Origin: Candidatus Kirkpatrickella diaphorinae
GTDB lineage: Bacteria > Pseudomonadota > Alphaproteobacteria > Acetobacterales > Acetobacteraceae
Direction of reading: 5' to 3'
Assembly: GCF_025736875.1 (NCBI RefSeq)
Contig: NZ_CP107052.1
Span: forward strand, 124,001 to 188,000
Length of the DNA: 64,000 nucleotides
The notes beneath the pieces are model-generated. The model was not told the origin of the DNA. It did no database searches and saw nothing but the letters and a program-made list of their open reading frames with translations. Below, in pieces: positions 28,073 to 36,532 of the stretch (positions are counted from its first letter, which is position 1; each line of letters begins with the position of its first letter). Made by a program: the position numbers and the translations under genes.

Positions 28073-28210
28073 ATGAAAATCAATCACGCCGTTAGAAATC
28101 GTTACCTATTATTTCTGGCTGTTACTTTTATTTTGTCCGCCTGCCAAACGGCCCCATCGGGTAAAGGGGCGCAGGATGCTGCTTACCCGGGTCGTGCGGC
28201 GGCTCTTTAA
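28073..28210 (+). pseudogene. Severed lipoprotein signal peptide of the NlpC/P60 gene
   Basis: This frame encodes MKINHAVRNRYLLF, a hydrophobic helix and the lipobox ILSAC (Cys24), then about 20 polar residues, and ends in TAA at 28208-28210. The same frame continues with no further stop into IDPTKTIFPLDNYPQSVDQW and the whole NlpC/P60 enzyme to 29533. The family normally has this lipoprotein signal fused to the enzyme. So codon 46 appears to be a nonsense mutation, a sequencing error, or a readthrough site. The start lies 13 bases after the DUF1460 stop, so the pair form an operon. Confidence 0.8.
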
Positions 28211-28303
28211 ATTGATCCGACGAAAACAATTTTCCCGCTCGATAATTACCCGCAATCTGTTGATCAATGGCTTCCGGCGGGCCCTGATTCAAATACCCCG
28301 CTT

Positions 28304-29533
28304 ATGGATGAGGCGACGCAGCAGAAATATTTTGCCGCGCTGAAAACCCGATATTTCGGCCTTGGGCAGGACGGGAACTCACCCTGGAACGCGACTTACA
28401 TCGCATCTATCCTGAAAAAAGGGCCGGAAACCGTCCGAGATGCCAGTGTCAATCAACTGCTCGCGGATAGTAAAGTTTTGTGGGCACAGAATTTCAGGCC
28501 CCATTCCGCCCGGTGGAAGATGGAAGTCAGGGGGAATGCGGATACAGATATCAGCCACGATTACCACCCCGCCCATCGCGCTATCGCTCTCAGGGAAACG
28601 CTGGTGAGGGTTCTCCCGACCGATGACCCGGCTTTTGATGATTACCGCTTGGCCGGGCAGGGTTACCCTTTCGATAATCTGCAAATGTCCTCCGTCCGAC
28701 CCGGCGCCCCGATTTACATCTTGACGACCAGCCGCGATGAGCGCTGGAAATATGTGCGCACGCCCACCGTGACAGGTTGGGTGCATAGTGAGGATGTCGC
28801 ATCCGTCAGTCAGGCTTTCGTGACGGAATGGGTGGCGATGGCCAATCGCAATCTCGGCGCCATCATCTGGGATTCCGTCAGCGTCGCCGATGGCGGTCGG
28901 TTCTTCTTCACCGCAAGGCCAGGCACAATACTGCCGTTTAGGAAGTTGCGACCCGGCATTTTCCAGGTTGCGGTGCCGGCACAGGGCCGAGGCGTTACTG
29001 CGGAGCGCCACTGGGTGACGTTGGATGACCATGCTTTCGTCCCAATGCCGTGGCAGATGCTGCCGGGCCATGTGGCGGCTTTGATGCGGACGATGCATGA
29101 CAGGCCCTATGGATGGGGGAATGACTACTTCCATAATGATTGTTCTGCTGAATTGCGCAGTTTGCTCATGCCTTTCGGCATTTTCCTGCCCCGAAATTCG
29201 GCCGCGCAGATTCAATCTGCTGCACGTGTGGTTGATCTCAGCAAAGAGGATGTCAATGCGCGCCTGGCTTATCTGAGGGATCATGGCAAGCCTTTCAGGA
29301 CCCTCATCTACATTCCGGGGCATATTATGCTCTATATTGGTAATGCGGTGGTAAACGGGCAAAACGTCCCGATGACCTATCAGGATCTCTGGGGACTTCG
29401 ACCCAAAGGCGGGAAGAGCCGAAGCATCGTCGGCGGCTCTGTCTTCTTCCCTCTGCTCGCCGTCTATCCGGAAGACCCGGATCTCGTCTCCCTCGCGGGG
29501 AAGACGCAGTTCAAACTGGGTTTTATCGAGTAA
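28304..29533 (+). CDS. SH3b/NlpC/P60 cell-wall endopeptidase, body separated from its signal by a stop
   Basis: From the first in-frame ATG after the TAA the frame gives 409 residues. The N-terminal part matches the NlpC/P60-stabilising region (ATQQKYFAALKTRYFG), the middle holds bacterial SH3 domains (VRTPTVTGWVHSEDV), and the C-terminal NlpC/P60 domain has Cys in YFHNDCSAELRSL and His in PGHIMLYIGNA. Such enzymes cut between D-Glu and meso-diaminopimelate in murein peptides. Made from this ATG it would stay in the cytoplasm. Catalytic residues are intact, so the disruption seems recent or is bypassed. Confidence 0.82.
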   Translation: MDEATQQKYFAALKTRYFGLGQDGNSPWNATYIASILKKGPETVRDASVNQLLADSKVLWAQNFRPHSARWKMEVRGNADTDISHDYHPAHRAIALRETLVRVLPTDDPAFDDYRLAGQGYPFDNLQMSSVRPGAPIYILTTSRDERWKYVRTPTVTGWVHSEDVASVSQAFVTEWVAMANRNLGAIIWDSVSVADGGRFFFTARPGTILPFRKLRPGIFQVAVPAQGRGVTAERHWVTLDDHAFVPMPWQMLPGHVAALMRTMHDRPYGWGNDYFHNDCSAELRSLLMPFGIFLPRNSAAQIQSAARVVDLSKEDVNARLAYLRDHGKPFRTLIYIPGHIMLYIGNAVVNGQNVPMTYQDLWGLRPKGGKSRSIVGGSVFFPLLAVYPEDPDLVSLAGKTQFKLGFIE

Positions 29534-29948
29534 AGGCGCACAGCCGGGAACGGTTTTAATTGGTGCATCATTGGCTAAAGGGCCGGTGATGCACCGTCTG
29601 CACCCGATCTTCCACCAAATGGCCGCTGGCTATGATCGTGACGATGAAAACGCGGTGCACATGCGCGATGGTTGGTTTTGGAGGGGAGGAGGTAACTTGT
29701 AGGCTCCTCTCTAATGGCCTCGGTGAGCGCTTTTCAGCCGAAAGGTTGGGGGAGGCTCATCGCCGCACCCTGCCATGAAAAGGAAGCTGTCAAAAAGCGC
29801 GGGGTTCGGCGATCAGAAGCGCCGAGGGCCTCCCGCGACCGTCCAATTAGTGCAAGCCGTCCCCCTGCTGCACAGCGTCGCCGCCTCGACCAGATTGCCC
29901 CGGGGTGACGTCATTTTTCTCGACAGGGAAGCCGCCACCCAGCGTCCG
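29534..29948. other. Intergenic region with one long inverted repeat
   Basis: This region lies between the ends of the peptidase gene and the yidB-like gene. No coding frame has recognisable content. A 9-base inverted repeat GGTGCATCA/TGATGCACC (29562-29570, 29587-29595) encloses a short GGC/GCC stem and could form an RNA hairpin; no T-tract follows on either strand. Its role is unknown. Confidence 0.5.
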
Positions 29949-30320
29949 TCAGGCAGTCGCTGGCGGCTCACCATTGACTTTGCCGTCAGGGGTCTGCCTA
30001 TCGACGAGGCGTGGCAGGATCATGGCCAGAGCGGGCATAATCAGCGACGGTGAAATCCCTGTTTTGGAAATCAGAGTCTGCACCTGCTCATTCGATAAGA
30101 GAGTCTGAACTTCCTCAGAGGAAATCGGCAGGTTTTTGCCATTGCCGATCCAGGAACGCACCTTATCGTCCAAACCGGCCGCTTTTGCCTGTTGAAGCAA
30201 TGTGTCGATACCTTGCTCTGACGTCAGCAGCTCACTCAGGCTGCCGCCCAGTTTCTTCTGCAACGGGCCACTCAGACCGCTGATGGCCGAGTTGAGAATA
30301 TTATTGAAAAATCCGTTCAT
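29949..30320 (-). CDS. YidB-family (DUF937) small protein
   Basis: A 123-residue protein: an N-terminal helix NGFFNNILNSAISG, then GPLQKKLGGSLSELL, and the YidB signature LDDKVRSWIGNGKNLPISSE followed by EEVQTLL. An ATG at 30320 gives the family's usual N terminus. It is the last gene of the leftward min cluster, 40 bases after minE. Its function is not established; the glycine- and serine-rich C terminus looks flexible. Confidence 0.8.
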   Translation of the reverse strand: MNGFFNNILNSAISGLSGPLQKKLGGSLSELLTSEQGIDTLLQQAKAAGLDDKVRSWIGNGKNLPISSEEVQTLLSNEQVQTLISKTGISPSLIMPALAMILPRLVDRQTPDGKVNGEPPATA

Positions 30321-30360
30321 AGCACCCAATCCTGTTGATCGGGGAGGGGTGCGCACAGAC

Positions 30361-30621
30361 TTAACTGGCCTTCTCCAGCCCCGGCATTTCAATGTCAATT
30401 TCCAGCGTGGCGCACTCGCCATTGGCGCTGTCCATTTTGACGTGAACCTTCTCATCATCGATGGCGACATGCTTTTTGATGACAGCAAGGATCTCGCTCT
30501 GTAACTTTTTGATAAGCTCAGAGTTCCCGTGATTGGATCGCTCATGCGCGAGGAGGATCTGCAATCTATCGCGGGCGACGGAACTGGTTTTGGGCCGGGA
30601 GAAAAAGTTGAATAGGCTCAT
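30361..30621 (-). CDS. minE: Cell-division topological specificity factor MinE
   Basis: An 86-residue MinE. The N-terminal membrane-sensing segment is MSLFNFFSR, followed by the anti-MinCD helix [15 protein letters not shown] and the dimerisation domain [13 protein letters not shown]. It drives MinD off the membrane and sets up pole-to-pole oscillation. It overlaps minD by four bases. Confidence 0.97.
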   Translation of the reverse strand: MSLFNFFSRPKTSSVARDRLQILLAHERSNHGNSELIKKLQSEILAVIKKHVAIDDEKVHVKMDSANGECATLEIDIEMPGLEKAS

Positions 30622-31433
30622 GCTGATCTCTTCTTGAACAACCGGTCCAGGATGCCCTTGCGCTCAACCGGAATCTGAAGGTCGATCTTTTCCCCGTTCA
30701 GGCGTTTCGCGGCGTCAACATAGGCGCGCGCGGGGGCGGAATCAGGGTTTGAGAGAGTGACCGGCGCCCCGACATTGGAGGCTTTCAGCACTTCCTCACT
30801 CTCCGGCACGATGCCGATCAGCGGGACAGAGAGGATCTCCAGCACATCCTCCGTATTCAGCATTTCGCCCCGAGCGGCGCGATTAGGGTCATAACGGGTG
30901 AGGAGGAGAAATTTCTCGACCTTTTCACCTTTAATGGCGCGCTCCGTCGTGCTGTCGAGCAGGCCGATAATGCGGTCACTATCGCGCACGGAGCTGACTT
31001 CCGGATTGGTGACGACCACAGCCATATCCGCGTGATGCATCGCCATCTGTGCCCCGCGCTCAATACCAGCCGGACTGTCACAGATGATCCAGTCAAACTT
31101 CTCACGCAGTTCCGCCATGACGCGGGCCACGCCTTCGGATGTCAGCGCGTCTTTATCCCGTGTCTGCGAGGCAGGCAGGATGGAGAGCGTCTCACATCTT
31201 TTATCTTTGATGAGCGCCTGGCCGAGCTTGGCATCTCCCTGGATGACATTCACGAAATCAAACACGACGCGGCGTTCCGCCCCCATGACGAGATCGAGGT
31301 TGCGCAGCCCGACATCGAAATCGACGACGACCACATTTTTGCCATCCCGCGCCAGCGCGGCACCTAATGCCGCTGTCGACGTGGTTTTGCCTACACCGCC
31401 CTTACCCGACGTGACTACCAGCACTTTGGCCAT
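30618..31433 (-). CDS. minD: Septum-site-determining ATPase MinD
   Basis: A 271-residue ParA-type ATPase that recruits MinC to the membrane. It has the deviant Walker [10 protein letters not shown] (residues 11-19), the switch [10 protein letters not shown], and a C-terminal amphipathic membrane-targeting helix [13 protein letters not shown]. It lies between minC, 100 bases upstream, and minE. Confidence 0.98.
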   Translation of the reverse strand: MAKVLVVTSGKGGVGKTTSTAALGAALARDGKNVVVVDFDVGLRNLDLVMGAERRVVFDFVNVIQGDAKLGQALIKDKRCETLSILPASQTRDKDALTSEGVARVMAELREKFDWIICDSPAGIERGAQMAMHHADMAVVVTNPEVSSVRDSDRIIGLLDSTTERAIKGEKVEKFLLLTRYDPNRAARGEMLNTEDVLEILSVPLIGIVPESEEVLKASNVGAPVTLSNPDSAPARAYVDAAKRLNGEKIDLQIPVERKGILDRLFKKRSA

Positions 31434-31533
31434 ATGCGCTCCAGGTTCCTCTTAGTTTTATGGTCCGATCAGGACGCCGCAGTCTACTGACAATGAAACG
31501 TTTTCGGCAACGCGGAAAATTCAGAAATAAGGT

Positions 31534-32268
31534 TCAGGTGAGCGGATGCATCAGGACATGATCGGAATCCAACAGGGCTTGCGCGGGTTGACCGACACTT
31601 TGCTGGTCGATCTCCTCCGCCGTCATGTAAAAGCCATCAATGGCGAGGAGTTCCGCAAACATGCGCCGCGCGAAGATCCGCGCCGCGCCATTTCCCCCGA
31701 CCCCGGCAATGGCCCGACCACGGAGGGGGCCATAGACATGGATGCTGCCGGAGGCGATCAGCTCCGCCCCGGGGGCCACGCCACCGGCGACGACAATGTC
31801 ACCTTCCAGCCAGGTCACAATCTGCCCCGAACGCACCGGCGTCTCAACAAAAAGCGTGCGCCCTGCAGTAAGGGTGAATTCGCCTGCCGCACCCTCCGCC
31901 TCAGCCGCATCCGGGGGGGCGATATCATGAGCGCGTCCCCCGGTCAGGACGGGTGGAAAATCCCAGTCACGCAGGGCGGGCCATGCGCGGTCACCCCCCT
32001 CAATACTGACAGGTATGATATGGCGATCCCGCAAGGCGGCCTGTAGACCTGCCAGCCCTTCAGAATGAGCGTCCAGAAGACCGAGATCGAGAATAATCGG
32101 CTTGCCACTGAGAAAAGCGGATGAGCGCGCAACCTGATGGTCAAGCGCGGACAGCCATTCCGCAATCGGTGCCTGGGGGGCGAGGACAAGGGCCATAAAT
32201 GAGCGCCCGCAGGCCCGAATGGTCATAGGAGGTGGGGATTGGGCGATGTCGACTGTTTGCTCGGACAT
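31534..32268 (-). CDS. minC: Septum-site-determining inhibitor MinC
   Basis: A 244-residue FtsZ-polymerisation inhibitor. The N-terminal FtsZ-binding domain is divergent, as usual. The C-terminal beta-helix contains VRSGQIVTWLEGDIVV and GAELIASGSIHVYGPLRGRA, which bind MinD. It heads the leftward min operon and is divergent from fzlA. Confidence 0.95.
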   Translation of the reverse strand: MSEQTVDIAQSPPPMTIRACGRSFMALVLAPQAPIAEWLSALDHQVARSSAFLSGKPIILDLGLLDAHSEGLAGLQAALRDRHIIPVSIEGGDRAWPALRDWDFPPVLTGGRAHDIAPPDAAEAEGAAGEFTLTAGRTLFVETPVRSGQIVTWLEGDIVVAGGVAPGAELIASGSIHVYGPLRGRAIAGVGGNGAARIFARRMFAELLAIDGFYMTAEEIDQQSVGQPAQALLDSDHVLMHPLT

Positions 32269-32371
32269 TAAATCTTCTCAAAAAGCATGAAGCGAATGCG
32301 GGCTTTCAAAGTTTGAGCTTGTAACACGGTTTGGCTTGTTGCCAACGTCAACGCCCATTAATGAGTACCGG

Positions 32372-33040
32372 ATGCGCATTCTTTATCACCTTCCTTTATC
32401 ACCTCAAAGTCGTCTTGCACGGCTCTCTCTCTCGGAAAGACGCATTCCCTTTGAGATGCGCGTGGAAAACGTGTGGGAAAGTGGAGAGGACTTCCTCGCA
32501 CTCAACCCGGCGCGGGAGGTGCCCGTGCTGGTTGAGAAGTCCGGCCTCGCCATCCCTGGCGGTAGTGTTATCGCGGAATATCTTGAGGAAGCCTATACGG
32601 GCTCCACTTTATTGGGCCATAATCTGGAAGAGCGTATCGAGACGCGCCGGCTCCTGAACTGGTTCGACGTCAAATTCAATAATGAGGTGTCGCGAAATCT
32701 GCTGGGGGAAAAGGTCGATAAGCGGATTTCGGGCCGTGGCACGCCGGATGGCACGGCAATCCGCGCTGGATATGCCAATTTGCGCTTTCATCTCGATTAT
32801 ATTGGATGGCTTTCTGAAACGCGCGCCTGGCTGGGTGGCGCACAGCTCACTTATGCCGATCTCGCGGCTGCCGCGCACCTGTCATGCCTCGATTTTATCG
32901 GGGATATTGACTGGTCACGCGCGCCCTTCGCCAAGGACTGGTACGCACGCGTCAAATCCCGTCCGAGCTTCCGCGCGCTTCTGCATGATAAACTGCCCGG
33001 CTTCACCCCGCCGCCTCATTATATGGATCTTGATTTCTGA
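32372..33040 (+). CDS. fzlA: FtsZ-binding GST-fold division protein FzlA
   Basis: A 222-residue glutathione-S-transferase-fold protein. The thioredoxin-like half starts MRILYHLPLSPQSRLARLSL; the helical half contains IRAGYANLRFHLDYIGWL and ADLAAAAHLSCLDFIGDIDW. The C terminus LPGFTPPPHYMDLDF matches the tail that Caulobacter FzlA needs to bind FtsZ filaments. I chose ATG at 32372 because it begins at the conserved first strand. It is divergent from minCDE with about 100 bases between, so two FtsZ regulators may share a promoter region. An ordinary detoxification GST is unlikely given the tail. Confidence 0.85.
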   Translation: MRILYHLPLSPQSRLARLSLSERRIPFEMRVENVWESGEDFLALNPAREVPVLVEKSGLAIPGGSVIAEYLEEAYTGSTLLGHNLEERIETRRLLNWFDVKFNNEVSRNLLGEKVDKRISGRGTPDGTAIRAGYANLRFHLDYIGWLSETRAWLGGAQLTYADLAAAAHLSCLDFIGDIDWSRAPFAKDWYARVKSRPSFRALLHDKLPGFTPPPHYMDLDF

Positions 33041-33171
33041 GGCTTCGACGTTGGCAACATCGCGCCGAACGCTCATTGATGAAATTCAGGCCCCGTGCAG
33101 CGTGAGGTAATCGAACCCGACGCACGCCTGATGCGCTTACGTGGGGAGAGATTCCGTGCGGAGTGACGAGG

Positions 33172-33855
33172 ATGACGAAAATAATCGCGATATTGGCCAC
33201 CCATGGTGTTGAGGAGGTCGAACTCCTGAAACCCTGGAGGACACTCAAAAAAGCAGGGTTTGAAACCGTGCTCGTCGCGCCGGAGAAGGGCCGCATCCAG
33301 TCCATGCGGGGCGATATCAAACCGCGTAAGAAATATAAGGCGAATGTGACGCTTGAGGAGGCCGGTAAACGGCGTTTCGATGGCCTCGTTCTGCCAGGGG
33401 GAACGGTTAATGCGGACACGTTACGTGGAAACCCCTCCGCCATCGCCTTCGTCCGCAAATTTGTCCAAAGCGAGGCGCCGATAGCGGTGATCTGCCATGG
33501 CGCCTGGATCCTGATTGAGGCGGAAGGCGTCAAATCCCGGCAGATGACATCATGGCCCACGCTGAGGACGGAGCTTGTCGCTGCAGGCGCGCGTTGGAAA
33601 GATGAAGCGCTGGTCGAGGATCAAAACATGATCTCCTCACGTGACCCCGATGATCTCGAGATTTTCTGTGACGCACTATTGAGGCAGTATGAACGCCCCA
33701 CCCCCAAGGCGCAGCCGCAGCGAAAGCCCTCCCGCGCCGTCCCCTCAAAGGCGAAGCAGGGTGCTACGGCGGAGAAGGCGAAAGCCCGTCCTTCAGCGCG
33801 AACCAGAAAAAGCAAATCGACGGTGCGGCCCGCCGCCGCGCGTCAGGGTGCGTGA
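33172..33855 (+). CDS. DJ-1/PfpI-family protein with basic C-terminal tail
   Basis: A 227-residue protein. Residues 1-175 match the DJ-1/PfpI fold of YhbO/YajL-type enzymes: LATHGVEEVELLKPWR, the LPGG loop, and the nucleophile elbow AVICHGAWIL with its catalytic Cys, followed by RDPDDLE. Some members are reported to have protein-deglycase or glyoxalase activity. The last 50 residues (PTPKAQPQRKPSRAVPSKAK and onward) are rich in Lys, Arg, Pro and Ala, a disordered, histone-like tail I do not know from this family. GGAG 8 bases before the ATG supports this start. It lies on the same strand as fzlA, 131 bases downstream. Confidence 0.85.
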   Translation: MTKIIAILATHGVEEVELLKPWRTLKKAGFETVLVAPEKGRIQSMRGDIKPRKKYKANVTLEEAGKRRFDGLVLPGGTVNADTLRGNPSAIAFVRKFVQSEAPIAVICHGAWILIEAEGVKSRQMTSWPTLRTELVAAGARWKDEALVEDQNMISSRDPDDLEIFCDALLRQYERPTPKAQPQRKPSRAVPSKAKQGATAEKAKARPSARTRKSKSTVRPAAARQGA

Positions 33856-34277
33856 TTAATCAGTCGATAGGCGGCAACCTCATCACGCGGCGGCGCCACG
33901 CCAAGGAACGTCCCACGCGCATCATAGACGCGTCCTTCAGGATTCTGCCGACCGAGAAAACCGCCCTCCGCTGACGTGAAGCGCCCATTGCTGACATGGG
34001 CGAGAAGTCGGCCCCGCGCGTCGGAAATGCGTCCCATGGCGTCCAGATGCAGGCGTAATTCATTGCGTGGACCGGTCACGAGATCATTCGCGGTGCGATG
34101 ATTATAAAGCCTGCCTGCGCCATCATAAGTCTGGCCGCCCGGCAGATCCTTCGAGAAGATCCCGCCACGTGCACTTGTCGTGCGGCCGAGACCATCTGTC
34201 GTCTGAGTCACCGCCGCGCCCGGCATGGCGGCAAAGAGGGTCGTGAGGCAGATGCAGAATGTTCGGAAAAATCTCAT
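33852..34277 (-). CDS. Small secreted protein with repeated D-x-x-G-R turns
   Basis: A protein of about 144 residues. It has a signal peptide (MRFFRTFCICLTTLFAAMPGAA) and then short repeats: TTDGLGRTTS, TYDGAGRLYN, HLDAMGRISDARGRLL and VYDARGTFLG, spaced about 20-30 residues apart. They suggest small beta-hairpins, like YD/RHS-type turns, but I recognise no family. GAAGG stands 8-10 bases before the ATG at 34277. No neighbour explains it. Confidence 0.6.
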
Positions 34278-34532
34278 CTGAATACCCTTCAAATAAAGAT
34301 GGTCATGAAGGTAAGCTGGTGTAAAAGCATGGAAAATCATCGCACGTTTTTACTGTGGAAGAAACGGTAATACGCAATAAATAACGGCGAAATGCTTATC
34401 GCGCCCACAGCCTGCCACATCGGGGCGGGAAGGATTTATCGTAAAAATCGGCGATTATCCCTTGACGCGACGCCGTCTTGAGGCAGGCTTTCACCGCCCT
34501 TCATAAATCAACAAATTACGGGATCGTTTTCT

Positions 34533-35759
34533 ATGCATGTCGTCGGCTCCTTCCTCCCCTGGCTCATCGCGTTTTTCTGCCTCGGGATCGCCATCTCCCT
34601 CTGGTTGCGATCAGGGAGGCGTGGCACGGCGGATCTTCGGACGCAGCTTGATCAGATGAAGACCCATGTTCAGGATACGCAAAGCACGGAAAGTCGCGCG
34701 ACACAATTGGCGTTTCGTGAGGCGGAGCGCGCTCTGACGGCGCGGATGGAACGCATGCATCTGGACGTGAATGAGCGCCTCGGCGATGTCGCGCAACGCC
34801 TTTGGCGGGAGCATGCGGAGGCCCGATTGGCGCAGTCAGATGCGCTGAAGGAAATGGCCACCTCCAATGCGACGCAGCTTGCCGCCATTCGTGCTTCCGT
34901 CAATGAGCAATTGAGCGCCAGCGTTGAAAAACAGATGCAGACCTCCTTTGCCCGCGTGGTCGAGCAATTTGCAGAGATGCAGAAAGCGATCGGGGAAGTG
35001 ACGGCTGTCAGCGCCCAAATCGGCGATCTCAAACGTTTATTCACCAATGTCAAAACCCGTGGCGGTTGGGGGGAGGCGCAGCTCAGGGCGATCCTGGATG
35101 ATATTCTGCCGCCCGACGCTTATGAATGTAATTTCCGGATCCCGGAGAAAAATGTCTTCGTGGAATTCGCGATCAAAATGCCCTCACGCGCCCATCCAGC
35201 ACCCTATCTTTCGATCGATTGTAAATTCCCGACCGATTCATATGAGCGGCTCCTGAGTGCGATTGAGCGCGCCGACGCGCCCGCTGAGCGGATTGAGCGC
35301 CGCAATCTCGAAACGGCGATTCGCCTTGAGGCCCGAAAAATGGCGGAAAAATACATTGCGCCGCCCTCAACCGTGGAATTTGCCGTCCTTTACCTGCCGA
35401 CTGATGGATTATACTCGGAAATCGCCCGTATTCCCGGCCTGATCGACGAACTTGGCCGCGTTTCCCGCATTATAGTGATGGGACCGTCAATCATCCCCGC
35501 GTTGTTGCGCACAGTGCATCTCGGTTATGTCACGATTGCTCTTGAGGAGCGGACAGATACCATCGCGCGGCTGCTTGGCGTCACCCGACAGGAAATCATG
35601 AAAATGGACAGCGTTCTCGAAAAATTGGCGAAAGGCGCCGGAACGATGAGCAACACAATTGAGGCTGCTCGTCGCCGCACGCGCGTACTCGGCAAGAGGC
35701 TTCGTGAACTCGATGCGATTGAGGACGCGACGGAAAGGGACCTCGAGGATGAAATTTAA
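34533..35759 (+). CDS. rmuC: DNA recombination protein RmuC
   Basis: A 408-residue RmuC. It has an N-terminal membrane helix, a long coiled coil (about 30-150), and the nuclease-like RmuC core beginning FTNVKTRGGWGEAQLRAILD and including IDCKFPTDSYERLL and VLYLPTDGLY. RmuC limits inversions at short inverted repeats. It is followed by a two-component system on the same strand, with no overlap. Confidence 0.94.
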   Translation: MHVVGSFLPWLIAFFCLGIAISLWLRSGRRGTADLRTQLDQMKTHVQDTQSTESRATQLAFREAERALTARMERMHLDVNERLGDVAQRLWREHAEARLAQSDALKEMATSNATQLAAIRASVNEQLSASVEKQMQTSFARVVEQFAEMQKAIGEVTAVSAQIGDLKRLFTNVKTRGGWGEAQLRAILDDILPPDAYECNFRIPEKNVFVEFAIKMPSRAHPAPYLSIDCKFPTDSYERLLSAIERADAPAERIERRNLETAIRLEARKMAEKYIAPPSTVEFAVLYLPTDGLYSEIARIPGLIDELGRVSRIIVMGPSIIPALLRTVHLGYVTIALEERTDTIARLLGVTRQEIMKMDSVLEKLAKGAGTMSNTIEAARRRTRVLGKRLRELDAIEDATERDLEDEI

Positions 35760-35805
35760 ATTCGCTTTTAGTTCAGACATCTCAACGTTTAAGTAATTAT
35801 AAGCC

Positions 35806-36531
35806 ATGGTCAGACAGGATGGAAAAGTTTCGCAGGACGATCGTGACGAGAAAGCGCCACATGTGCTCGTTGTCGAAGATGACGACACATTGGCTGCCGA
35901 AATCGTTGCGGAGCTTGAGTCGCGCGGTTTCAAGACAGATCGCGCTGCCGACGGGCGTGAAGCGCTTGCGACCGCAAGGAGCGGGCAGTTCGATATTTTC
36001 GTGATGGACAGGATGCTGCCGCATGTTGACGGCCTGAGTGTCATTGAGGAGTTGCGTCAGAGTGAAATCATGACGCCGGTCCTGGTGCTCTCGGCTCTTT
36101 CCGCCGTTGATGAACGCGTGCAAGGCTTTAAAGCGGGCGGGGATGATTACCTCGTCAAGCCTTTCGCGATGGATGAGCTGGTCGCGCGTCTGGAGGCACT
36201 CCTCCGACGTCCGAACTCGTCCCGCGCCACCAAACTTCGCGTCGGGCCGCTCGAAATGGACCTTATCGATCGCAAGGTGGATCGCATGGGGCGTGAGGTT
36301 GACCTCCTCCCGCGTGAATTCCGCCTGCTTGAATATCTCATGCGGCGACCCAACCAGGTCCTGACCCGGACGATGTTGCTTGAGGATGTCTGGAATTATC
36401 GTTTCATTCCCCAGACAAACCTTGTAGATGTGCATATCGGTAAATTGCGGCGGAAGGTTGACGCGCCCGGCGAAACGCCGCTTATCCATAGCATAAGGGG
36501 GGCCGGGTTCATGCTGCGTATCCAGGACTGA
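35806..36531 (+). CDS. OmpR-family response regulator
   Basis: A 241-residue regulator with a receiver domain (about 18-135): acidic pocket VVEDDD, phosphoacceptor Asp68 in FVMDRMLPHV, and switch lysine in YLVKPFAMDEL. The C-terminal winged helix has PREFRLLEYLMRRPNQVLTR and NLVDVHIGKLRRKV. The N terminus carries an extra charged segment of about 17 residues. The partner kinase starts two bases downstream, and an RND efflux operon follows, its likely target. Confidence 0.94.
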   Translation: MVRQDGKVSQDDRDEKAPHVLVVEDDDTLAAEIVAELESRGFKTDRAADGREALATARSGQFDIFVMDRMLPHVDGLSVIEELRQSEIMTPVLVLSALSAVDERVQGFKAGGDDYLVKPFAMDELVARLEALLRRPNSSRATKLRVGPLEMDLIDRKVDRMGREVDLLPREFRLLEYLMRRPNQVLTRTMLLEDVWNYRFIPQTNLVDVHIGKLRRKVDAPGETPLIHSIRGAGFMLRIQD

Positions 36532-36532
36532 T

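Noticed and set aside
29588-29701. Short open frame of 37 codons after the NlpC/P60 gene
   Set aside because: No ribosome-binding site, no recognisable content, and it starts inside an inverted repeat.
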